64,000 nt of DNA from Carallia brachiata (GCA_021464245.1 JADCRB010000040.1:5052273-5116272); one strand, 5' to 3'; positions 11,461 through 21,579 are shown, counted from the first letter of the stretch. Numbers and translations are program-made. Notes: generated by a model from the letters alone, not told the origin.

Positions 11461-13329
11461 AATATCACCGGATAGTAAGTCATCCAACTGAGAAGTGTTT
11501 CGTCCTGAAGGAGCTAATCATGAAGCTCAAAAGCCAGAATAAAATCATTCTGGACCAGGAAGGCGTAACCTCGGCAAACCAGACCACCATCACTTCAAAA
11601 CCATCAGAAGAGGTGACACACCGTAAGGAGGAGCCGCTCGACAACAAAAAGTCGACAACGGAGAAGGTATATGAAGCTCTCCAAACCCTTCTCGCTAACC
11701 CTCAGCTGTTTATAGCTTTGCAATCAACAGAAGTGTGGCAAAATCAAGTCAGCAATACTCTCCAGACCTCGGCTGAATCTCAGCCATCAAATGATTCTAA
11801 CTCAGCGGAGCAGCATGCGGACCAAAATCATGTCGGATGTTACTCTGCTATCTCATTTTCAGATGAGGATCTCCTGCTGGGGTCCAAACCCCACAATCGG
11901 CCGCTGTATGTATCAGGCTATGTGAGAGAACAGAAGGTCCGACGTATTCTGATCGACGATGGTTGGCTCAGCAGTCAATATTATCCCAAAATCCACCATA
12001 AAGGAGCTCGGGCATTGATGAATTATCAGACAGCCGTTTGATGATTCATGGCTTTAATCAAGGAGGACAAAAAGCAATTGGGATGATTCGCTTGGAGCTA
12101 ACTATCGGTAATCTCACTTCTAGCACTCTATTTCACGTGATTGATGCATGTACCACATATAAGATGTTGCTAGGACGACCGTGGATTCATGGAAATGGAG
12201 TTGTGCTCTCAAGCCTGCATCAGTGTTTCAAGTACTACAATGGTGGCATTCAAAAAGTCAATGCTGACTTAAAGCCATTCGATGATGCTGAATCACATTT
12301 GGCGGATGCAGTCTTCTACACTGACACAGACAATCCGGAGATCATTCCGTCAAAAGCTACTTGGACTGGGGGCATCCACAAAAAGGGAAAAGCTGTCGAA
12401 GAACCTGCCAATGCCCAACCCCAGGCTCCAACAAATGAAAAGCTGCCACAGCCTGCTGAACTTCGTCCGAAGGATGTTGCATCTTCAAGCTCCACTCCAG
12501 TCCTACGCTATGTGCCTAAGTCACGACGCTCAGAAGGTCAACCCCCTTTCTCTTATTGTATTGATCTTAAACAGGAGCAAGGTCATAGCCAACCCAAAAC
12601 AAAGGAGCTGCACAACCTGAAGGAGACTTACACTCTGCCGATACCAAAGATTGAGCCGGTTTTGTCTTCAAAACCATTAAAAGGCTTCGTCAAACCACAC
12701 ACGGGGGCAGTCGAAGGCGGCTCACTTCCAGAAAGAAGAACACATGAAGGATTTGATCCTAATGCATACAAGCTTTTGGCAAAGGCGGGCTATGACTTTT
12801 CAAACCCGAGCACAATGGGTACGCTGCCGTCCACACATGGCGCCGCTTCTCAAACATCACAGTCCCGACCTGGCTTAGGCTATCAGGAGAAGTCACCTGT
12901 GCGGATCACGCTAAAGAGCCGAAGCCGAGCAGCTGATGCACGTGCCATCACCACCACCACCAAACAAGACAGGCTTATCCAGTCAAACAAAGAAGGTGAA
13001 GTCAGAGGTTCTGCATTTCATGTCACAATTAGCGAGGAGGCTGATTCGACTCATCAGATGGTGAAGTGAAGGAGGCTCCCCCGGAACTTGAAGATGGTGG
13101 CCAAGCAACTGTTGATGAACTCAAGGAGGTCAATCTTGGCTCTCCGGAAGATCCTCGACCTACATTTGTAAGTGCTTTACTTACTGCAGAAGAAGAGCAA
13201 GAATATGTTCAGGTATTAAGTCAATACAGGGATGTGTTCGCATGGAGTTACAAAGAAATGCCTGGACTTGATCCGAAAATTGCGGTGCATCGTCTAGCAG
13301 TAAAGAAGGGTGTTCGTTCTGTCAAGTAG
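11461..13329 (+). pseudogene. Retrotransposon aspartic protease region and linker (broken)
   Basis: The ORF at 11520-12041 ends within the protease. The active-site segment ILIDDG is followed by an out-of-frame insertion (apparent 4-bp duplication near 11962), after which the protein continues in another frame through a 343-codon ORF (12038-13069). That ORF carries the rest of the protease fold (LLGRPWIH) and a long, poorly conserved linker to RT. The frame changes again near 13055, where the RT N-terminal lead-in begins (YRDVFAWSYKEMPGL). It closes with an in-frame TAG at 13327. The catalytic D-D-G is present but the enzyme cannot be translated intact. Confidence 0.8.
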
Positions 13330-14450
13330 CCACAACGACGGTTCCGCCCGGAACTCATTCCACAAATCGAGGAGGAGGTGAACAAGCTGATCAATGCTGG
13401 CTTCATCTGAGAGGTCACCTACCCAACGTGGATTGCCAATATTGTCCCGGTAAGAAAGAAGAATGGACAGTTGAGAGTATGTGTTGATTTTCGAGATCTT
13501 CCGAAAGATGACTTTCCATTGCCCATAACGGAGATCACAGTCGATGCAACAACGGGTCACGAAGCATTGTCCTTCATGGATGGTTCTTCAGGCTATAACC
13601 AAATCAGAATGGCACCAGAAGACGAGGAGTTGACAGCATTCCGCACCCCAAAAGGTATATACTGCTACAAAGTTATGCCGTTTGGATTGAAAAATGCTGG
13701 CGCTACTTATCAACGTGCTATGCAAAAAATTTTTGATGACATGCTGCACAAGATTGTAGAATGTTATGTTGATGACTTAGTTGTAAAGACTAAAAAGCGC
13801 AAAGACCACCTTGAGGATCTCAAGACAGTGTTCGAGAGACTTCGGAGGCATCAGCTCAAAATGAACCCTCTCAAGTGCGCATTCGGTGTCACATCAGGAA
13901 AGTTTCTTGGGTTCGTGGTGCGCCATCGTGGAATCGAAGTTGATCAGTCAAAGGTTGAGGCAATTCAAAAGATGCCTGAACCTAAAAACCTGCACGAGCT
14001 GCGAAGTCTACAAGGAAAGCTGGCCTACATTCGCCGTTTCATCTCCAATTTAGCTGGGAGATGTCAACCTTTCCATCGGTTGATGAAGAAGGATGTCAAC
14101 TTCGAGTGGGACGAAGCTTGCAGCAAAGCCTTTGAGAGCATAAAGAAGTACCTTTCCAATCCACCGGTCCTAGGTGCTCCAATTCAAGGAAAGTCGTTGA
14201 TTCTCTACATTGCAGCGCAGGAAAGATCTTTGGGAGCCTTGCTTGCACAGGAAAACGAGCAGGGAAAGGAAGTTGCCCTGTACTACTTGAGCAGAACACT
14301 AAACGGTCCGGAGCTGAGTTATTCGCCCATTGAAAAGACATGTCTAGCACTGTTCTTTGCCATTGACAAGCTGAGGCACTACATGCAGCTCACACGGTAC
14401 GTCTCATTGCCAGAGCTGATCCTGTCAAATATATCTTATCAGACCAATCT
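13330..14450 (+). pseudogene. Reverse transcriptase plus Ty3-type RNase H (degenerate)
   Basis: The RT core is in one frame from 13330 to about 14398, interrupted by TGA near 13408 and by a 12-bp in-frame deletion just after the CVDFRDL motif (near 13498). The catalytic YVDD box is intact at about 13766-13777, as are FRTPKG and MPFGLKNAGATYQ. The first RNase H follows (LGALLAQENEQGKEVALYYLS). Two compensating frame changes occur around 14398-14445. The family and lineage are clear, but the deletion and stops make this copy non-functional. Confidence 0.9.
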
Positions 14451-15067
14451 TGTCAGGACGACTTGCCAAGTGGGCAGTAATCCTACAAAGCTACGACATT
14501 GTCTACGTGCCTCAAAAAGCAGTCAAAGGACAAGCTCTAGCAGACTTCCTTGCAGATCACCCTGTTCCGTCAGATTGGGAGTTCACAGATGATCTTCCAG
14601 ATGAAGAGGTCTTTTACATTGAGACACTACCACCATGGACGATGTTCTTTGATGGTGCAGCAAGGCGTGATGGTGCTGGTGCCGGCATAGTGTTTGTCAC
14701 TCCTCAACGACAAATACTACCATATGCTATCATTCTCGGTGAGTTATGTTCAAATAATGTTGCTGAATACCAGGCTTTGATCATTGGTCTTCAAATGGCT
14801 GTCGATATGAAGATTCCAACTATAGAAGTCCATGGAGATTCCCAGCTCGTCATCAACCAACTTACAGGATTGTATGATGTGAAGAAAGAGGACCTTGCGC
14901 CTTACCATCAACGTGCTCGACAGCTAATGGATGAATTTGAAAGCATCACCTTGGAGCATGTGCCTCGACGAGAAAACACTCAGGCAGACGCGTTGGCTAA
15001 CCTGGCACTTCTCTTGCAAAGTCAGAAATCCAGGCTACAGTTGTTGCCGTGTGCCAGAAATGGATAG
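14450..15067 (+). pseudogene. Second (Tat-type) RNase H domain
   Basis: A 205-codon open frame that begins in the RT/RNase H connection (SGRLAKWAVILQ), passes a linker ending ALADFLADHP, and then holds a complete second RNase H. Acidic catalytic residues are visible in FFDGAARRDGAGAG, the NNVAEYQALIIGL glutamate, HGDSQLVINQL and the ADALANLAL aspartate. A duplicated RNase H of this kind after the Ty3 one is a Tat-clade trait. The domain itself is uninterrupted; the frame breaks immediately downstream near 15060. Confidence 0.85.
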
Positions 15068-16376
15068 TGCCCAAAAGGATGATGAAGAAACTACAGCAGC
15101 CAACGCTGTATCTACGTCTCGCGGAGGACGAGATTGGCGCCAACCAATCATTGACTACCTACAGCACGGGAAGCTGCCCGAAGATCGTCGTCATAAGACA
15201 GAAATTCAACGACGAGCTCCCCGCTTCATATATCTCAAGGATGCTCTGTATCGAAGGTCTTTTGATGGAGTTCTACTTCGCTGCCTAGCCAATGAAGAGG
15301 CAAAACAGGCTCTCACTGAAGCACATTCTGGTGTTTGTGGCGGACATCAATCGGGGCCTAAGTTGCACTTCCAACTCAGAAGGATGGGATACTACTGGCC
15401 AACCATGGTACGTGATTCAATTGAGTTTGCTAAAACTGTCAAGCTTGTCAATTTCATGCGAATTACATACATCAACCACCGGAGCCACTGCATCCAACTG
15501 TCTCATCCTGGCCCTTTGAAGCTTGGGGTCTCGACTTAGTGGGGCCCTTGCCAAAGTCATCCCTGGGTCACCTGTACATCCTCGCAGCAACCGACTACTT
15601 CTCAAAATGGGCTGAAGCCATTCCACTTAGAGAGGTAAAGAAGGAGCATGTTGCCAATTTCATCCGGACTCAGCTGATCTATCGCTATGGAGTCCCTCGA
15701 TTCATCATCACTGATAATGGTAAGCAGTTCTACAACAGCTTGATCGACAAGCTCTGCGAGAAGTTCAAGTTCAAGCAGTACAAGTCATCCATGTACAATG
15801 CCCCAGCAAATGGCTTGGCCGAAGCATTCAACAAGACCTTATGCAACCTGTTGCGGAAGGTAGTCTCTAAATCCAAAAGAGATTGGCATGACAGAATTCC
15901 GGAGGCATTATGGGCGTATCGTACAACTTACCGGACTCCAACACAGGCGACGCCATACTCACTTGTCTACGGTGTCGAAGCAATACTGCCGTTGGAAACA
16001 CAGATTCCATCCCTGCGCATGGCTGTTCTGGAAGGACTCACACAGGAGGAGAATGCTCGCCTACGTCTGGATGAGTTAGAAGCCTCGATGAAAGGAGGCT
16101 CGAAGCACAACAACAACTTGAGTGCTACCAAGCCCGGCTCACCAACACGTTCAACCGCAGGGTCGCCTCGATCTTTTCAAGTTGGAGATCTTGTTCTTGC
16201 AGTGCGACGGCCCATCAACATGAAGCATCGGCCTGGTGACAAGCTTACTTCCAAATGGGACGGGCCATACTTAGTGCAGGGAGGCCTACACTCACAACGC
16301 TTACATGCTGTCAGACCAAGAAGGCGTCCGAATCGGCCCGATCAATGGTAAATTTCTGAAACAGTATTATGTGTAA
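15068..16376 (+). pseudogene. Retrotransposon integrase (frameshifted at both ends)
   Basis: The N-terminal zinc-binding part (HSGVCGGHQ ... GYYWPTM) is in one frame to about 15435, where a frameshift cuts it before the second pair of zinc ligands. The catalytic core then runs uninterrupted from about 15539: AATDYFSKWAEAIPL (first D), FIITDNGKQFYNS (second D), and GLAEAFNKTL (E), so the DDE triad is intact. A C-terminal SH3-like region (GDLVLAVRRPI ... KLTSKWDGPY) follows, with another frame change near 16300. The expected end of pol lies at about 16376. No chromodomain is seen, consistent with a non-chromovirus lineage. Confidence 0.85.
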
Positions 16377-16385
16377 ATATGTTTA

Positions 16386-16398
16386 AAAGAAAAAAAAT

Positions 16399-16445
<47 letters not shown>

Positions 16446-16735
16446 AAAAATCAAAAAAAAAAAAAAAAAAAAATCAAAATAAAAAAAAAAAAGTTACGAA
16501 GTCCCGATCTGAAAGTCTAAGCGAAAATCCAAACCCGAAAATCCAAACCCAAACACTTAAACCCAATTCAGAAAACTCAAAACCCAACTCAAAACCCTGA
16601 AAACCAAATCCAAAAGTCCAAGTCCAAAGCCCAAACACTCGACCCAAATCCAATCCAAAACCCCAAAACCAAAATTCCAAATTCCAGACACAGTCCAAAA
16701 CCCAAGTTCAAAATCCAATCCAACTCCTGGCCCGC
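16386..16735 (+). repeat. A-rich and CCAAA-rich low-complexity spacer
   Basis: About 110 bp of nearly pure A (16386-16492) is followed by about 230 bp built from irregular CCAAA/AACCC/TCCAAA units. It lies between the end of pol and the WOX ORF. The long ORFs across it are artefacts of composition. It may be an expanded simple repeat marking the junction between the retrotransposon body and the captured gene. Confidence 0.75.
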
Positions 16736-16860
16736 ATGAGTATAAACTGTGAACGGCCCAAAAATATAAAAGTAACGGAGGGTTTGAGTCTGAAACTCAG
16801 CATCAGTCTCAACCGATCTTCACCACATACCAAGACCTTTGCCCCTCTGCCACAAGAAAG

Positions 16861-17175
16861 ATGGAACCAGTTGCAGAACCTCAAGACAAGGGAGAAGAAA
16901 GATCACCCCGCACAAGGTGGCAACCGACCATGGCACAACTGGAAATTTTGGAGGAAGTCTTCCACAACAATGGAGGTATTATTCCTAGTGCATCTCAAAT
17001 TTACCAACTTGTCTCACGATTGCGCCCGCTCGGGGCAATCGAAGGAAAAAATGTGTTTTATTGGTTCCAGAATCGGAGAAGCAGGAAGAAACCAGCACTG
17101 AAAACTGCTTTTTCCAAAGAACAGTCTGTCGTTCCCATAGTAAATCCCACTGGTACAGCTTCGACCTTCAAATGA
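16861..17175 (+). CDS. WUSCHEL-related (WOX) homeodomain ORF inside the retrotransposon
   Basis: A 104-codon ORF starting at an ATG and encoding a WOX-type homeodomain at about residues 18-78. The domain begins TRWQPTMAQLEILEE, continues PSASQIYQLVSRL and G-IEGKNVFYWFQN, and ends RRSRKK. The RW.PT..QL.ILEE start and the NVFYWFQN recognition-helix signature are diagnostic of the plant-specific WUS/WOX class, whose members are nuclear DNA-binding factors controlling stem-cell niches. The homeodomain is fully open although the neighbouring pol is riddled with frameshifts. It is in sense orientation between pol and the 3' LTR, with no intron visible. The ORF stops at 17175, probably because of a one-base shift near 17160; the continuation is listed next. 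Whether it is expressed is unknown. Confidence 0.85.
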   Translation: MEPVAEPQDKGEERSPRTRWQPTMAQLEILEEVFHNNGGIIPSASQIYQLVSRLRPLGAIEGKNVFYWFQNRRSRKKPALKTAFSKEQSVVPIVNPTGTASTFK

Positions 17176-17440
17176 AGCAGGTCCGAGTTCTTCCACTGCA
17201 ATGGTCTCTCCACGGTATGTTCATCAAAGCCGTAGCCCATGGGAGCATGCATGCTGGTCCTGGTGGTCTTACGGAGTCAGCCAAGGGTTCATCCCTCCTA
17301 GATACTTAAGTCTAAGAGGAACTTTTCTAGCAGAAAGGAGTTATTCCGGCGAAACTTTGCCTCTCTTTCCAGAATATTCCGACAGCATCAACCAGCCGGA
17401 AAGTGACGTCAACATCATTGGCCCACCAGACGTGGTCTAG
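17160..17440 (+). pseudogene. C-terminal part of the WOX-like protein, with WUS-box-like motif
   Basis: In the frame next to the homeodomain ORF the reading stays open from at least 17162 to a TAG at 17438. It includes SNEAGPSSSTAMVSPRY, then SYGVSQGFIPPRYLSL, and ETLPLFPEYSD at about 17357-17389. TLPLFP matches the core of the WUS-box (T-L-x-L-F-P), the C-terminal repression motif found in the WUS clade (WUS, WOX1-7). Together with the upstream homeodomain this gives the two hallmark parts of a WUS-clade protein in the right order and spacing. One frameshift near 17160 currently separates them. Confidence 0.65.
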
Positions 17441-17495
17441 CTTGACTTGGAGTTGTCCCTCGGGCCCCGCTAGGACGGCAGACAAGATAAGGTGC

Positions 17496-17627
17496 AACGA
17501 CTTTAGCAGCACACGGTAACGACTTCTACAGCACACGGCAACGACTTTGGCAGCACACGGTAACGACTTCTGCAGCACACGGCAACGACTTCTGCAACAC
17601 ACGGTAACGACTTTCATGACACGCGTC
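17496..17627 (+). repeat. 22-bp tandem repeat array, six units
   Basis: Five consecutive 22-bp units of the form AACGACTTYNGCAGCACACGGY span 17496-17605, and a degraded sixth reaches 17627. Variants alternate (TTTAG, TTCTA, TTTGG, TTCTG). Tat-lineage elements are known to carry tandem repeats near their 3' ends that can seed satellite DNA. The array is 56 bp downstream of the WOX stop codon. Confidence 0.9.
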
Positions 17628-17639
17628 AGCCGCTGCCTC

Positions 17640-18430
17640 TTTTGTCTCTTATGCAGGAAAGGGACGTGGATGTCCCTACTCGATTCTGCGTACCTTCTTT
17701 TTTGACTTTTCAAAAAAAAAAAAAAAAAGCCTTTATTGTATGTATATATATATTGCATTCCCGAGTTGTAATACTCACCCTTCAGCTCTTCTTTCTCAAA
17801 AGAAAATGGCTAGTCTCTGCACTTGTCCCAGGAAGTTCTTTGATCAAAAAGTTGGAGGAGCACAAGCTAAGAAAAGAAGGAGTAGTCTTCCTCGAGGGAT
17901 CCCTAACGCCATCGGTGTCATGGAGTTCCAACTACTCTCCTTAGTTCACATCTATCGCAGCGAGCCGAGAAGTTCTGATCGTCCTCCTGGATCTACAAAT
18001 GCAGCGACGTGCAGGGAAGTTCCAACTACTCTCCTTATGTCGAAGCAGATTCGGGAATTATCACCATAACTCGTCTCTCTGTGCGCAGGTCTTAAAGTTC
18101 CAAAGTGCTGGGCCTTCCTCTTGGGGAGGTTCAAGTTCTTTGCCTACCGGATCATCCTCACCAGAGCTCTGGAACTTTAAGAGATATAAAAAAACCTTTG
18201 CGGGCTATGGAAGCTCGAATGCACCTGAAGCCAAGGCTTCAATTTCTATATTGGCTGGGCTGCTAACTTCCTCAAGATCATATCGGTTTCCTATTGCGAT
18301 CCAACAACAGCGGACATGGTCAAAGATAGAAAACTCTAAGATTCAATGTTCATCAGGACTTTCCAAATTTCAAACTGGACTTCAAGATTCGGTTCGAATT
18401 ATCTCTGTAAAAATTTTTCTTACCGACCCT
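17640..18430 (+). other. 3' untranslated/unknown region of the retrotransposon
   Basis: Between the tandem array and the polypurine tract. A short poly(A) run (about 17713-17728), a TATA-like GTATATATATATTGC (about 17741-17755) and an ATG at 17805 opening an 88-codon ORF (MASLCTCPRKFFDQ...) resemble a promoter and start, but the protein is not recognised. GTTCCAACTACTCTCCTTA occurs at about 17926 and again at about 18019, indicating a local duplication of about 92 bp. No retroviral domain is present. It could be further captured host sequence. Confidence 0.4.
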
Positions 18431-18431
18431 T

Positions 18432-18445
18432 GAAGTGGGGGCATT
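18432..18445 (+). other. Polypurine tract candidate
   Basis: GAAGTGGGGGCATT lies directly against the 3' LTR start and is the purine-rich plus-strand priming site expected at this position. Confidence 0.7.
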
Positions 18446-19074
18446 TGTAAACTAATAATTTTATAAAAAAAAATAAATAAATTATATGGTTGGCAGCCGC
18501 CAACCTAATTAATGCCACCAACCATTTGGTTGGTGGCAGGCAGGCATGGGGGAGGCCTATAAATGGCCTCCCCAATTGAAGAAAAAAAAAAGAAGCCAGC
18601 AGAAGAAGAGGGGAAAAAAAAAGAAAGAAGAAAGCGCATAAGAGACAGCGAAGCGAAAAAAAAAAAAACAGAGAGAGATAAAAAAAAAAATCAAAATATT
18701 ACAAATCCGGCTGGGATTAAGTCTCATACGGCCCTCAGCAAAATCCAGGCAACTCATCCGAGAACAAGTCCATTCGACCCTCGGTGAAATTAAGTCAGAT
18801 CGGCTCAGATCAAGTTTCTACGGTTCCTAAACGTAGTCAAAACATCCAAATCAGACACAGTTTCAGTCTATCCAGTTCAAGAAAAAGCGGTGGAAATTAT
18901 TTCTGTCAAGATCAAGCTCGTGCAGCCATTGACGGAGTCAAAAAAGGAACACTAATCGGAGGATTTACGGAGATCGACCCCACGTAAATTTTCTTTTACT
19001 TTACAATTTTTATTTGTAATTTATTTTTGTATTTTCGAGTTTAATTATTTTAAACTCGAAATTTACGCCTTACA
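18446..19074 (+). repeat. 3' LTR
   Basis: A 629-bp direct repeat of 9123-9765, beginning TGTAAACT and ending CCTTACA, followed by the TSD CTAAT (19075-19079). The TATA box is flanked here by a perfect inverted repeat GGGGAGGCC ... GGCCTCCCC. It lacks the 23-bp palindrome-bearing segment present in the 5' LTR. Confidence 0.95.
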
Positions 19075-19079
19075 CTAAT

Positions 19080-21170
19080 CCATTTGCAATGTATTTAGTA
19101 AAATCATATCCACTTATTTTTAAAATTATTTCAATAAAATTTAAAACATTAAAATTCACATATAATATAATTATAATATTTATTATTTAGAATAATTAAA
19201 TTAATTTTTATTTTTATATTATATATTTATTTTTATTTTTTTATTTATACGTATAAAGTTTGTTTACTTGAATATTTTTTTTAATCTATCACTGTCCCTA
19301 AACTCAACTACAGTATTAATAAATTTAAAATTTATACGTCGTGCTCACATTAAGTATCCTTTAACTATAGAAAAATTGTGAACGTGAAGATTCAAACTCA
19401 AGTTAATGTTAAAAGTAACATCTCATAATACTACTAAACTATTATATCTAATAATTACTTTTGTTTTATGATACTTGTGACTTGTTACTATCTTTTGTAT
19501 TTAAGTTGTTTATTCCAGCAAGTAAGATATCCACTCGATTTGCCTATCAAATTTTCGTAAAATTATATAGAAAATGATGGTTGCGTGACAACTGGCAAGC
19601 ATGCACGCTTCTTGACGGGGCTAATAAGGCCACGGTTTGGTGAATCAATGCTGTGAAATGATATGACAGGTCCCATTGTAATGTATGTCTCTCGTGGATT
19701 CATATAAATTTTGTCTTCCTATAACGTGTTTATATATAAGAGTATTTGTCACTTAGCTCAAATAGGACATGTAATTCTTTCAAAAATATTAATAGTTTGT
19801 TTTATTTTTAATTCAATTTAACTATTTAATAATATTTACAACTGAATATTCACGTATACTCTAATAAAATTATGATCTCTCAAAATTTCTAATGTATAAT
19901 TTTTCTCTTACCATGTGAAATATGTGCATACACCCTTATGAAAGTTGTTTTTTTATCAAAAAAAAAATAGAAGAATCAGAGCAGTGTCTCGACTGTCCTA
20001 TGGATGAACATTAGACCTTCTTCTAATAATATCTGATGAAAGTTATCAGCAAATTAATGTCTTCACGAATGGCTCAAACCATATCTCCCAATGAAATGGG
20101 TCCCATAAGAGCCGATTTGACTGGGTTGTATTGAGACCACGCATCCACATGGTCTTAAAAAATTATTTTATCATAAATATACACTTAAAAAAAGAAAAAG
20201 GTGAAATTATAGAGAGGAATTCGTGACACCCCATAAGCTAAGCACTAAAAAAAAGTGATTAAAATAACATCACCCTATAAGTTGCCTTTTGCATTTTGTG
20301 AGCATATGTTGTCCTATATGAAGGTGGCTATATGGGAATGTGCCGCACATACACGCAAATGCTCCATAGCAAACATATTTGCCGTGTTCGCTTTCTTTCC
20401 TTCCCTTCTATCCTTTTCTTTTAGATTGTCAATGACATTTGAAAATGAATTAGCTACAATTTTCGTGCAGCTATCACAAATTGTTTTGTAGTATTTAACG
20501 TGCGGCCAACAATGGGGATTTTGGCCTCTTCTGCGATAGGTCAACAACTGGGAGCAGCTTTTGGCTTCTTGTGCTGATTGGGTCAATTCCACCAAGCGGA
20601 AAAAAGTTTGTAAGCGTGTGATTTCTTTTTGTTATCAATTCACGAATCACGTTTAGACCAGACATCATCAAACACCAAATAACCATTAGTGTGTTGCTTT
20701 CCATCGTGGGGATCTTGCGTTGGGTTTTGGATTTTGCCCCATTTTTAAGGAGTGTTTGGTTTTACATTTAGTAGTATTCATTTGTTTTTAGTTTCTCAAA
20801 AAGAAAAAAAAAAGGAGAGTATTTGGTAAAATCTTTTTAAAGGGTATTAATTGTTAAACAAAATTTTAATCAGCACCTGATAAAATAATTAAGTTAGAGT
20901 TACTTTTTAAATCAATCGGCTACTGATAGATATGATTTGGACAAAAAATATCCTATATAACCATTTATTTATTTTTTTATTTTATAAAAAATTATTACAA
21001 AATGGTCATTTAAGTATTTAAACAAAAAACAACAACTACCAATCTAATCAAACACTATCAATTTATTTTAGTAATCAGTAATAATAATTAATAACAGTAA
21101 TTAGTAATCAGCAATGATAACAGCAATAAATAACAGATAAACCAAACAGGCCCTTACTTGAGTGCAGATT
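19080..21170. other. AT-rich intergenic DNA
   Basis: No gene recognised. Short ORFs (for example 20255-20491) have no family resemblance. It contains scattered A and T runs and a low-complexity stretch at 19140-19260. Confidence 0.6.
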
Positions 21171-21171
21171 G

Positions 21172-21478
21172 GTGTTTGAACAATTTCTAAAAAAAAAAAA
21201 GGATTTGGACACACTATAAAAATTCGAACGCTCACTAATTTTAGTACAACTATATTGAAAAAATATGAAATAAGAAATGACAAAACTAAAATATAAAATT
21301 AGATGACTGTTATCTTAAATTTTAAATTTTATATTTCATATAATAGAATTAAAAAATTTCTTCCAAAAAAATTGTTTTTTCTAAAAAAATTAACATGGTT
21401 ATACTAAATTTACAACCAATTTTATTTTATTTTGTGTCCGAACAATTTTTCTGAAGAAATTGAGAAATTGTCCGGGCA
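21172..21478. mobile_element. MITE-like element, copy 2
   Basis: The left end reads GGTGTTTGAACAATTTCT and the right end AGAAATTGTCCGGGCACT, an imperfect terminal inverted repeat. The interior is alignable with 5106-5337 (TTTAGTA.AA.TATATTGAAAAAATATG). The right end is itself a hairpin: GTCCGAACAATTTTTC (from about 21438) pairs with GAGAAATTGTCCGGGC (about 21462-21477). No coding capacity. Probably the same non-autonomous family as copy 1. Confidence 0.5.
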
Positions 21479-21553
21479 CTAAACTTTTCCATTTTGTGTT
21501 TCGTGATTTTTATGTTTTACAGCGAGAGAATTGTAGTTTCTTCCTCCACGCTA

Positions 21554-21579
21554 CCCCCCCCCCCCCCCCCCGCGGGGGG
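21554..21579. repeat. C-run followed by CG-rich palindrome
   Basis: About 18 consecutive C, then GCG and a run of seven G. The C and G runs can pair into a very stable hairpin, and the G-rich strand could form a quadruplex. Such a site is prone to replication and sequencing errors. Confidence 0.85.

Larger units (their letters stand above)
9123..19074 (+). mobile_element. Ty3/Gypsy LTR retrotransposon, Tat lineage, carrying a WOX ORF
   Basis: A complete 9,952-bp element with TG...CA LTRs (9123-9765 and 18446-19074) and a 5-bp target-site duplication CTAAT at 9118-9122 and 19075-19079. The order is primer site, gag, protease, reverse transcriptase, RNase H, second RNase H, integrase, then a non-retroviral WOX homeobox ORF, a 22-bp tandem array, polypurine tract and 3' LTR. 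RT before integrase identifies Ty3/Gypsy. The extra RNase H after the Ty3-type one is characteristic of the Tat (Ogre/Retand-related) clade. Coding regions carry about ten frameshifts and at least two stops, so this copy is not autonomous. A hand comparison of the LTRs gives very roughly 15-18 substitutions plus one 23-bp indel, indicating a relatively recent insertion. Confidence 0.95.

Noticed and set aside
13294..13560. Antisense ORF over the reverse transcriptase
   Set aside because: Shadow of the conserved RT coding strand.
16379..16600. Lys/Asn-rich 73-codon ORF
   Set aside because: Product of poly(A) and CCAAA simple sequence, no domain.
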